DNA from: an uncultured Selenomonadaceae bacterium
GTDB taxonomy: Bacteria > Bacillota_C > Negativicutes > Selenomonadales > Selenomonadaceae
DNA: 5,821 bases
Direction of reading: 5' to 3'
Assembly (NCBI GenBank): GCA_946402475.1
Contig: CAMIWP010000088.1
Coordinates: forward strand, 1 to 5,821
This document shows positions 1 through 5,780 of this stretch, piece after piece. The first letter of the stretch is position 1. Each line of letters opens with the position of its first letter. The position numbers and the translations under genes were made by a program. The notes under the pieces are model-generated. The model was not told the origin of the DNA. It was given only the letters and a program-made list of their open reading frames with translations, and did not search any database.

Positions 1-74
1 CAATCACCTTCGACCCCACCCCCGAAACTCGCGGCAAAGGCGCATACATACCTTTTAAGGTTATTTTTTTATAG
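1..74 (+). pseudogene. Possible 3' end of a convergent plus-strand gene
   Basis: One plus-strand frame beginning at base 3 reads ITFDPTPETRGKG followed by AYIPFKVIFL and stops with TAG at 72-74. Its composition and residue mix look like a genuine protein C-terminus, and it ends just inside the AT-rich segment. If real, it would face the glycerophosphotransferase-like gene and imply that gene is truncated by a junction near position 100. Only 23 residues are visible, no family can be named, and chance cannot be excluded. Use this entry as a marker of the possible gene end, not as evidence of a disrupted gene. Confidence 0.2.
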
Positions 75-337
75 CTATATATATGTAGTAAGTGAATTAA
101 ACCATTCGGAAACTGCTTTCCCATGTCGTTGACCAGCCAGACCAGCTCGTATCCCGCCTTCCTTTTCAAAAATTCCTCGGCGATGTATTTGGGATTGCAG
201 CTGTAGCCCGTCGTTCCCTCAATGCAGGTGAAAACGATCTTCTTCCTCCGGATGGGAAAGATGCGGAACAGGTAAAAGGGAATGCTCTCGACCCATGCCG
301 CCAAGAGCCGCCTTCGGATGTACCATTTCTCTTCCAT
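1..337 (-). CDS. CDP-glycerol glycerophosphotransferase-like protein, partial or broken
   Basis: A frame opens with ATG at 337 and stays open through 112 codons to the window edge. Residues 33-77 carry the conserved N-terminal block of CDP-glycerol:poly(glycerophosphate) glycerophosphotransferases (TagB/TagF relatives): KKIVFTCIEG (32-41), YSCNPKYIAEEFL (45-57) and YELVWLVNDMGKQFP (63-77). These enzymes transfer polyol phosphate from a CDP-polyol onto a growing teichoic-acid-like chain at the inner face of the membrane. That fits the two cytidylyltransferases upstream. After about residue 79 (position about 100) the sequence becomes AT-rich and the expected continuation, an ATAKVWIDN-like block, is not seen, so the gene may be broken or joined to other DNA there. 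Full-length members are normally about 370 residues or longer. The catalytic histidine region would lie outside this window in any case. Confidence 0.75.
   Translation of the reverse strand, partial: MEEKWYIRRRLLAAWVESIPFYLFRIFPIRRKKIVFTCIEGTTGYSCNPKYIAEEFLKRKAGYELVWLVNDMGKQFPNGLIHLLHIYSYKKITLKGMYAPLPRVSGVGSKVI
50..105. other. AT-rich segment at the point where gene homology fades
   Basis: This stretch is strongly AT-rich, with a T7 run at 64-70 and ATAGCTATATATAT at 71-84, unlike the GC-rich DNA on both sides. It coincides with the loss of family resemblance in the glycerophosphotransferase-like frame. It reads more like an intergenic or junction sequence than coding DNA. No clear promoter or terminator can be assigned. 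Confidence 0.5.
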
Positions 338-339
338 GC

Positions 340-1380
340 CTAATTCCTTTGCAGGAAGGATTCCAGTGTGTAGCGAAGGGCATCCTCCAAGCTGACCCTC
401 GGCTCCCACCCCAGTTTCCTGATTTTGTCCACATCCATGATGGCCAAATGAAAGGGAAGGTATTGGAGGGTTCCGCCTTCCTGCGGCGCATGGCGGACTT
501 TGACGTTTCCCCTTGGATCAAGTCCTGCGATGAGTTCCGCCAGATCGCGGATGCTGATGAGGTTGTCCGGGGACGCCACATTGTAATACTCCCGATTCCC
601 TCCCTTGGTGAAGGCCAGCAGCATGGCCCCCACGGCATCCGCCACATAGGTGTAGGTCCGCATGGCGCTGCCGTCGGATCGCAGTACGATGTCCTTCCCG
701 TCCACCACGTCCTTGAGGAATTCCGAAAAGGCTCTTCCATCCTCCAAGGAAATACCGGGGCCAAAGGTATGGCAAAGGCGCACACCTGCGTACTCGATGC
801 CGTATTGCGCCTCATAGGAGGCCAGCATGGTCTCGCAAAGGCGTTTGGCCTCGGGATAGCAGGCGCGGGAATGATCGCAGCGGAGCGGGCCCATGCCCGA
901 CTCCCGGATGCGCTCTTCCCTCTTCCAATCCCCATAGATCTCCACGGTGGACACATAGAAGACCCGCTTGCTCTTCTTCCGGCGCGCCAGTTCCATCACC
1001 TGCCGGGTGCCCGCCACATGCCCCCAGAGGGTGTCCACGGGAGCGTGGGTGAAATCCATCGGGCTGGCAAGGCCGGCGGTGTGAAAGATATAGTCCACTG
1101 CGCCATCCCGCTGCACCGGCTCCATCACGTCCTGCACAAGGGGCTGGAGGTTCGGCAGGTTCAGCGTCGCGCCGAATACGGTTTTCAGTTTCTCCTTGCT
1201 CCGCGCAAGAGCGATGACCCTCGTGTTGAGGTTCCATTCCAGATCCGCTTTGCAGATCGCTTCCACGAGGTACATCCCCAGACGCCCCGTTGCCCCTGTG
1301 ACGAGAATGCTGCTGTCGCGAAGCATTTCCCAGTCGATGGGACTTTCCAGGATGATCTCGATATCCCGCTGTGATACCAC
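340..1380 (-). CDS. NAD-dependent epimerase/dehydratase family protein (extended SDR)
   Basis: The 346-residue protein (GTG start) is a classic extended short-chain dehydrogenase. It has GATGRLG (29-35) as the NAD(P)-binding loop, HTAGLASP (100-107), STVEIYGD (144-151) and the catalytic pair Y175 and K179 in YPEAK, with S144 and T145 near the usual serine/threonine position. RLCHTFGPG (201-209), SDGSAMRTYTYVADAV (235-250) and YYNVAS (265-270) resemble dTDP-glucose 4,6-dehydratase and UDP-glucuronate decarboxylase relatives, which act on nucleotide-activated sugars. It lies 17 bases after the TarI-like gene. Such cytidylyltransferase/SDR pairs are used in surface-polymer loci to make CDP-linked alditols, so a keto-sugar or sugar-phosphate reductase role is a reasonable inference. 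A conventional NDP-sugar epimerase, dehydratase or decarboxylase is equally possible from the motifs alone. Confidence 0.85.
   Translation of the reverse strand: MVSQRDIEIILESPIDWEMLRDSSILVTGATGRLGMYLVEAICKADLEWNLNTRVIALARSKEKLKTVFGATLNLPNLQPLVQDVMEPVQRDGAVDYIFHTAGLASPMDFTHAPVDTLWGHVAGTRQVMELARRKKSKRVFYVSTVEIYGDWKREERIRESGMGPLRCDHSRACYPEAKRLCETMLASYEAQYGIEYAGVRLCHTFGPGISLEDGRAFSEFLKDVVDGKDIVLRSDGSAMRTYTYVADAVGAMLLAFTKGGNREYYNVASPDNLISIRDLAELIAGLDPRGNVKVRHAPQEGGTLQYLPFHLAIMDVDKIRKLGWEPRVSLEDALRYTLESFLQRN
345..350 (-). promoter_or_regulatory. Ribosome binding site of the glycerophosphotransferase-like gene
   Basis: AAAGGA reads on the minus strand seven bases before the ATG at 337, within the last codons of the preceding gene. 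It supports a real start for the gene running off the left edge, only two bases after the preceding TAG stop. Confidence 0.65.
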
Positions 1381-1386
1381 GTTTGT

Positions 1387-1394
1387 CTCCCCTT
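1387..1394 (-). promoter_or_regulatory. Ribosome binding site favouring a GTG start for the epimerase-like gene
   Basis: AAGGGGAG reads on the minus strand six bases before a GTG at 1380. An earlier in-frame TTG at 1401 would overlap the preceding stop as TTGA but would place this strong site inside the gene. The GTG is therefore the better start. Confidence 0.65.
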
Positions 1395-1397
1395 GCG

Positions 1398-2129
1398 TCA
1401 AATCCCAAAAATGGACATGTTTTCTTCCAGCTCGATCATCGCCTTGAGGTAGTAGAAATCCTCCGGCGTGGTGATCTTGACGTTCTTGTTCCGCTCCTTG
1501 ACCAGATGGACATCCTCCCCGCGGCTGGCGTAGAGCATCCCGGCATCCAAAAGGGGCATTCCGCCGTAATCCTCGGCATCCGCCGCCTCATACGCCTTCC
1601 AAATGGTTCCCAGGAGGAACGTCTGCGGCGAGGTCAGGAAATAGGTGCTGCGCCGATTCTTGAAATCGGCGATTCCCGCGACCCCCGAATCCGTGACGAC
1701 AACGGACTCCGTGGCCGGACGGACCGTGACGGCGCAGCCGTGCTCCCTCGCCATGCGGACGTTCTCCCGGATGGTGCTCAGGGATACCATGGGACGAACC
1801 CCGTCGTGGATGACCACGATATCCTCGTCTTTCCCGCCCTTCTCCCGAATTGCCTCCAGTCCCTTTCGCAGGCTTGCCTGGCGGCTGTTCCCGCCGATGA
1901 CCAAATGCGATACCTTCCGCATGGAATAATCCGCCAGAAGCCCGCGCATGAGATCCAGGTATCCCTCCCGGCAGACAATGACAATGGCGTCGATCTCCGG
2001 GCTTTGCTCGAATCTCTCCAGCGTGTAGATGATAATGGGCTTGCCGAAGAGTTTCAGGAACTGCTTGGGCAACCCCGAGTTGCGCATCCTCTGCCCGACT
2101 CCGGCGGCGAGTATGAGGGCCAGGTTCAT
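1398..2129 (-). CDS. IspD/TarI-family cytidylyltransferase, probably for a polyol phosphate
   Basis: The 243-residue protein belongs to the family containing IspD (methylerythritol-phosphate cytidylyltransferase) and TarI (ribitol-5-phosphate cytidylyltransferase). Seen motifs: LAAGVGQRM (7-15) and PKQF (21-24) for CTP binding, GGNSRQ (79-84), HDGVRP (108-113), TSPQTF (166-171) and NVKITTPED (216-223). Residues matching E. coli IspD D106, R157 and K213 are D109, R159 and K218. At the stretch that in IspD reads DT(I/M)K, this protein has ESVV (141-144), so substrate contacts differ. With the cluster context this favours a TarI-like role making a CDP-alditol rather than isoprenoid synthesis. 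The ATG is preceded by GGGGTG six bases away. The gap from GDPD is 19 bases. A true IspD is the alternative. Confidence 0.85.
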   Translation of the reverse strand: MNLALILAAGVGQRMRNSGLPKQFLKLFGKPIIIYTLERFEQSPEIDAIVIVCREGYLDLMRGLLADYSMRKVSHLVIGGNSRQASLRKGLEAIREKGGKDEDIVVIHDGVRPMVSLSTIRENVRMAREHGCAVTVRPATESVVVTDSGVAGIADFKNRRSTYFLTSPQTFLLGTIWKAYEAADAEDYGGMPLLDAGMLYASRGEDVHLVKERNKNVKITTPEDFYYLKAMIELEENMSIFGI

Positions 2130-2148
2130 CCATCACACCCCGATTCCA

Positions 2149-2916
2149 TCAATCGTTTCGTCCCGGAAAGCCATCCACAACCGCTCTCCCCACATCGGGA
2201 CGATTGGTGATGAATGCATCCAATCCCATCTCCGCAAGCTCCCGCATCCTCTCCGGGGCATCCACCGTCCATGCATGGACCTTGAAGCCATGCCCATGCG
2301 CCTTTTCCACATACTCCGGGGTCACTGCCGCCACCGGGGGATGAAGGGCCTCGGCACGGAGTTTTCCCGGGTAGTCCGGCAAATCTGCGAAGTCCTTGCC
2401 CATCAGAAGGCCGATATGCGCCTCCGGGCATGCCTGCTTGAGCTTTTGCAGGGAATAGTGGTTGAAGGACGAGCAGATCACCCGCTCCTCCATGCCGAAT
2501 GCCCGGACCAACGCCGCCGTCCGCTCTTCCAACCCGTCGTAATAGATGATGCCCGTCTTCAGCTCGATGTTGATGTCAAGTGCCGTGGTCCTCGCCCACT
2601 CCAGGAATTCCTCCAGTGTGGGGATCGGCACCTGTCCCGACTCCGGATGGAGCGCCGAAAAGGAAAGCAGCCGCAGTTCCCCAAGGGTGAAGTCCTTGAG
2701 CCAGCCTTTCCCGTTGCTGGTCCGGTCAATGCGCTCGTCATGGCAGATGACGATCTCCCCGTCCCTCGTGAGCTGCACGTCCAGCTCGATGCCGTCCGCT
2801 CCCAGCTCCGCCGCCTTCCGGAAGGCCGGCATGGTGTTTTCCGGCAGACAGTGCGAAGCTCCCCTGTGCGCCCATACCCGTGTCCTTCCCAATCTGTCAT
2901 CCCCTTTCTGCGCCAT
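2149..2916 (-). CDS. Glycerophosphodiester phosphodiesterase, cytoplasmic (GDPD family)
   Basis: The 255-residue protein hydrolyses glycerophosphodiesters to glycerol 3-phosphate and an alcohol. The family motifs are all present: AHRGAS (H17, R18), PENT (25-28), GIELDVQLT with E44 and D46, CHDERIDRTSNGKG with the second catalytic H59, NIELK (E118), and HAWTVD (214-219) followed by ITNRPD near the C-terminus. The length fits the short UgpQ-like cytoplasmic class, and no signal peptide is seen, unlike secreted GlpQ. The ATG at 2916 overlaps the preceding gene by 20 bases and has GAGAGG directly against it, which is poor spacing. An in-frame TTG at 2892 with AAAGGGG eight bases ahead is a plausible alternative start and would give a protein beginning just before the HRG motif. 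In this cluster it may supply glycerol 3-phosphate to the TagD-like domain, or trim a phosphodiester intermediate (inference). Confidence 0.9.
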   Translation of the reverse strand: MAQKGDDRLGRTRVWAHRGASHCLPENTMPAFRKAAELGADGIELDVQLTRDGEIVICHDERIDRTSNGKGWLKDFTLGELRLLSFSALHPESGQVPIPTLEEFLEWARTTALDINIELKTGIIYYDGLEERTAALVRAFGMEERVICSSFNHYSLQKLKQACPEAHIGLLMGKDFADLPDYPGKLRAEALHPPVAAVTPEYVEKAHGHGFKVHAWTVDAPERMRELAEMGLDAFITNRPDVGRAVVDGFPGRND

Positions 2917-4267
2917 CCTCTCGAAAGGGCCTCCCCTGATCTGCCAGGAACTGCCCCATGAGCCCTGCCAGGGCAACGGACTCCTCCCTTGTCAGCTTGA
3001 AATCCCCCTTGGGGCGGCCACGGACGGCGGAAACGAAATCGCTGAGCTCGTATCGCAGGCCGTTTCCCAAGAACTTGGTGAATACCTTCTCGTTCTGGGT
3101 GAAATCCTCGTAGCAAACCTCGAATTCCCGGGTCATCCACCAAGGAGACGGCACCAGGATATAGCCCTTCGTGCCGGAGATCAGGAGCTGCCCGTCGGAT
3201 TTCACCTTGAGCCCTGTCTTCGCCGTGGCAACGGCGTGATCATAGGCGAAGTAGGCCTTCGTGTAGACGTCGAGGCCGTTTTCCGCCCTCCAGCAGTCGA
3301 ACCTCACGCGGTTCCAGTCTCTCCCCAGCAGCTTCAGGATGGGGAGCACGACGTAGCTGCCGAACTCCGTGAAGCTGCCCCCCGTCTCCAGATCCGTCAG
3401 TTCCCGCAGGCGCGGGTCCGTCAGGCGGGTAAAGCATGCCTCCACGTCCCGGATCTCTCCGATGATGCCGCTTTTCGCCACGCCCAGCAAACGGATGAAA
3501 CCGGGGATGTACGCGGTCTTGATGGCCTCCATCAGGACACAGCCCCTTTCCTCTGCCAGGGCAAAGAGCTCCTCCGCTTCTCCCCGGGAAAAGGCCATGG
3601 GCTTCTCGCAAAGAACGTGTTTTCCCCGCTCCAACGCGTGTTTCGCATAGGGAAAATGGGTTCCGTGGGGGGACGCGATGAGCACCGCATCCACCTTTTC
3701 GAAAAAGGCTTCCTCTTCCTCCGCGAAAAATCCCAGCCCGAACGCCTCCGCAAACTTCCTTGCGCTCTCCCCGTGGGGGTTGTAGACCCCCTCTAAGCTC
3801 AGGCCGCTTACGTACTTCACCTCCGGCACGAACCTCCGGGCAATGCGCCCACAGCCCATGAGTCCCATGCGAACGATGCGGCATCCGCTGTCCCGCTTCA
3901 TGGTGCTGGAGATATTCTTCGTACGCTCCAGGTAGACCACCTCGCAAAGCTCCCCGAGGTGGTCAAACTTCCCCTGCCAGTCGGAGCCGATGGCGAAGAC
4001 GTCCACATGGTATTTCTGGATATCCTCCACCTTCTGCCCCACGTGCTCCTCGATGATGATCTCATCGGCAAAGCCCGTCTTCCTCACGTTCTCGATTCGA
4101 TCCATCAGGGAATCCACCACGTTGAGCTTTCCCCTGGCCGCATCGTAGGACTCCGTGGTTACCCCCACGATCAGCCAGTCTCCCAGGGCCTTGGCCCGCT
4201 TCAGAAGGCTGTAGTGTCCTTCGTGGAAGAGGTCGAAGGAACCATAGGTGATGACCCGCTTCCTCAT
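2897..4267 (-). CDS. Fusion of TagD-like cytidylyltransferase and Gfo/Idh/MocA oxidoreductase
   Basis: The 456-residue protein has two enzyme domains. Residues 1-128 closely match glycerol-3-phosphate cytidylyltransferase (TagD type, which makes CDP-glycerol from CTP and glycerol 3-phosphate). They show VITYGSFDLFHEGH with the HxGH motif at 15-18, GSDWQGKFDHL at 94-104, and RTKNISST at 115-122, equivalent to the family's RTxxISTT signature. Free-standing TagD is about 130 residues, so the domain is complete. Residues 131-456 form a Gfo/Idh/MocA-type NAD(P)-dependent oxidoreductase: GLMGCGRIA (135-143) is the dinucleotide-binding loop, EKP (221-223) the hallmark motif, and GGSFTEFGSY (296-305) replaces the usual GGxxxDxGxY. 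There is no stop or frame change at the junction, so this is one polypeptide. It probably makes a CDP-polyol and reduces or oxidises its precursor or product. The substrate could be glycerol or another polyol. Translation is coupled to the upstream gene by ATGA. Confidence 0.88.
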   Translation of the reverse strand: MRKRVITYGSFDLFHEGHYSLLKRAKALGDWLIVGVTTESYDAARGKLNVVDSLMDRIENVRKTGFADEIIIEEHVGQKVEDIQKYHVDVFAIGSDWQGKFDHLGELCEVVYLERTKNISSTMKRDSGCRIVRMGLMGCGRIARRFVPEVKYVSGLSLEGVYNPHGESARKFAEAFGLGFFAEEEEAFFEKVDAVLIASPHGTHFPYAKHALERGKHVLCEKPMAFSRGEAEELFALAEERGCVLMEAIKTAYIPGFIRLLGVAKSGIIGEIRDVEACFTRLTDPRLRELTDLETGGSFTEFGSYVVLPILKLLGRDWNRVRFDCWRAENGLDVYTKAYFAYDHAVATAKTGLKVKSDGQLLISGTKGYILVPSPWWMTREFEVCYEDFTQNEKVFTKFLGNGLRYELSDFVSAVRGRPKGDFKLTREESVALAGLMGQFLADQGRPFREDGAERG

Positions 4268-5610
4268 GGCAGCGCCTCCCCGACGGAAACCCATCTGTCC
4301 CTTCCCGCCCCAAAGCGGACGAAGTCCATCCTTCCCTTTCTCGGATGGAGGACCAGCACATCCCACAGTTCCTGGGTGACGGTTCCCAGCCGCCTCGACT
4401 CCGTGCGGGAACCCTCCGGTTTCTTCTCCTGCATGTCCTCGCACTTCGCGCAACCGACGGAGACGATGGGGAAGTTGCGCTCTCCGTAGATATAGTCCGC
4501 ATGGGTGTGGCCGTGGACAAAGCCCAAGAGGCCACGGCGCCGTTCCTGCCAGGATTCCAGGACGCCCATGATCTCGGCCTCGCCCCGGATCGCATCCGCC
4601 CAGAAATCCAGCCGCGCCATGGGTGCGTCATGGCTGAAGACCAGGACCCGCATGTCTCCGCGCGTCCCTTCCAAGGTGTCTCTCAGCCACGCGATCTGTT
4701 CCGCATCATAACCGTAGCGCAGGTTTTCTTCGTTGCGATAAGAGCTCAGGAAGATGCAGCGCAGGCCCCGCTCCCCGTAGTCAAAAAACCGATAGGGACA
4801 GTCCTCCCGAGGACGGATCCCCGGGCTGCCCGACAGGAAAAGCCTTGCCTGTTCCTCCAGGGAAAACACGTCCGGATTCTTTTGGAAGTAATTCGCATCG
4901 TGGTTCCCGAGCACTGCGTGGACGGGAACTCCGATCTGCCGAAGGTCGTCCAGCATACCGCAGATGTAGTGATACGTGATGTCCCTCGGCACGATGCCGT
5001 CGGTAAAGTCCCCCAGGTGGACGACGGCGTCCAGCCCGATTCTCTCGTGGACTTCCCACAGGTTCCCCACGGTGTCTTCCCAGGTCCCGTTGACGGTTGC
5101 ATGCGTATCCGCGAGAAGGGCAAACACCAAAGATCCCTCTTCCCGCAGGCTCCTCACCCGGGAAGCCGTCGCCTCGATTTCGGGAAGGAACAGGGACGGC
5201 GCCGGACGCTCCGCCTCACCGGGGAACCATCGGAAGATCCTCTCCGCATCCTCCGATTCTCCCTCCGCAAATTCCTTCCCGTCCTCTCGTCGCAGGAGAA
5301 TGCGGAAATACCCCTTGTCCCGGAACAGGAAGTCCTCCTGCCGCCAGTCCTGCGCGTCAAGTCCCCCCCGGTAGGTGACCCATGCCTGCTCCGGCGCATA
5401 GCTATAGGTGTGCAGGTATCGCTCGTCAAAACGGCAGTCATAGAGGGCAATTTTGTAGGCATACGCCTTGTCCGCAAGCCGCAGCCGGCTTCCCTTGCCC
5501 GCCGGGAGGAAGATCTCGCCGACGGCCCGCCGGGGGCTTCCGTCCACGATGCGCCCGTCGGCTTCGTCGATCTCCTTTCCGACACGGAGCTTCCGGAACT
5601 TTTGGTTCAT
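4264..5610 (-). CDS. Calcineurin-like metallophosphoesterase with extra N-terminal domain
   Basis: The 448-residue protein has the full set of metal-binding motifs of the calcineurin-like phosphoesterase superfamily: ADTH (D168, H170), HLGDFTDG (D201), LGNHDAN (N236, H237), FSHD (H327) and GHTH (367-370). These ligate a dinuclear metal centre that hydrolyses phosphomonoesters or phosphodiesters. The catalytic domain spans about residues 158-430. Residues 1-130 are a separate region that looks beta-rich, with a YKIALYD stretch (52-58) and a YFRILLRREDG stretch (101-111). It resembles accessory domains attached to surface or carbohydrate-active enzymes in Firmicutes, but I cannot name it. No signal peptide or membrane segment is visible, so it is probably cytoplasmic. 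Its stop codon overlaps the next start by four bases (ATGA), implying translational coupling. The substrate is unknown. A nucleotide-linked or phosphodiester intermediate of the polymer pathway is a guess from context. Confidence 0.85.
   Translation of the reverse strand: MNQKFRKLRVGKEIDEADGRIVDGSPRRAVGEIFLPAGKGSRLRLADKAYAYKIALYDCRFDERYLHTYSYAPEQAWVTYRGGLDAQDWRQEDFLFRDKGYFRILLRREDGKEFAEGESEDAERIFRWFPGEAERPAPSLFLPEIEATASRVRSLREEGSLVFALLADTHATVNGTWEDTVGNLWEVHERIGLDAVVHLGDFTDGIVPRDITYHYICGMLDDLRQIGVPVHAVLGNHDANYFQKNPDVFSLEEQARLFLSGSPGIRPREDCPYRFFDYGERGLRCIFLSSYRNEENLRYGYDAEQIAWLRDTLEGTRGDMRVLVFSHDAPMARLDFWADAIRGEAEIMGVLESWQERRRGLLGFVHGHTHADYIYGERNFPIVSVGCAKCEDMQEKKPEGSRTESRRLGTVTQELWDVLVLHPRKGRMDFVRFGAGRDRWVSVGEALP
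4276..4282 (-). promoter_or_regulatory. Ribosome binding site of the cytidylyltransferase-oxidoreductase fusion
   Basis: The minus strand reads CGGGGAGG about seven bases before the ATG at 4267. This supports that start over an in-frame upstream extension to 4453, which would run back through the metallophosphoesterase gene and before the TagD-type beginning of the protein. Confidence 0.7.
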
Positions 5611-5617
5611 GTGACGC

Positions 5618-5627
5618 TTCCTCCCTT
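5618..5627 (-). promoter_or_regulatory. Ribosome binding site deciding the metallophosphoesterase start
   Basis: The minus strand reads AAGGGAGGAA, ending 7 bases before the ATG at 5610. The GGGAGG core is at 5620-5625. An upstream in-frame TTG at 5679 would give a 23-residue longer protein but lacks a comparable site, so the ATG at 5610 is preferred. Confidence 0.7.
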
Positions 5628-5757
5628 CCCCGGGAGGATCCCGCTCGTTTCCGGGCACGACAAAAAGCCCTCCTTGCAAGCCTGGAGAGCTCCTTTGTAC
5701 TTATTCGTTTTTCGACCGAGGGGATGGAGGTCAATTGTTAAAAAATAGTTTAAAGTA

Positions 5758-5767
5758 CCCCCCCCCC
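5758..5767. repeat. Homopolymer run of ten C's
   Basis: Ten consecutive C's on the plus strand (G's on the strand that carries the genes) lie about 150 bases before the first start codon, next to an AT-rich stretch and a hairpin. Homopolymer runs of this length can change length by slipped-strand mispairing, and such runs near surface-polysaccharide genes are a known basis of on/off switching in some bacteria. Whether this one does so is unknown. A sequencing or assembly error is an equally simple explanation for its exact length. Confidence 0.6.
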
Positions 5768-5780
5768 GCACTTTTGTGCG
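5767..5780. other. Small perfect hairpin beside the C run
   Basis: CGCAC and GTGCG form a perfect 5-base-pair stem around a TTTT loop. On neither strand is it followed by a T run, so it does not look like an intrinsic terminator. It could be chance, or part of a regulatory or slippage-prone structure with the adjoining C run. Confidence 0.4.

Noticed and set aside
219..956. Minus-strand frame of 245 codons running past the epimerase-like gene's stop
   Set aside because: It is out of frame with both the epimerase-like gene and the glycerophosphotransferase-like gene, and lacks their conserved motifs.
295..1374. Plus-strand open frame of 359 codons opposite the epimerase-like gene
   Set aside because: It mirrors a gene with intact SDR motifs and is explained as an antisense shadow.
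2546..3796. Plus-strand open frame of 416 codons opposite the GDPD and fusion genes
   Set aside because: It spans the junction of two clearly recognised minus-strand genes, and its composition shows no domain signal.
4345..5748. Long plus-strand open frame of 467 codons opposite the metallophosphoesterase
   Set aside because: It is antisense to a gene with complete catalytic motifs. Its translation has no recognisable domain, and long antisense frames are expected in GC-rich coding DNA.
5767..5780. Hairpin considered as a rho-independent terminator
   Set aside because: The stem is only five base pairs, and no T run follows it on either strand.
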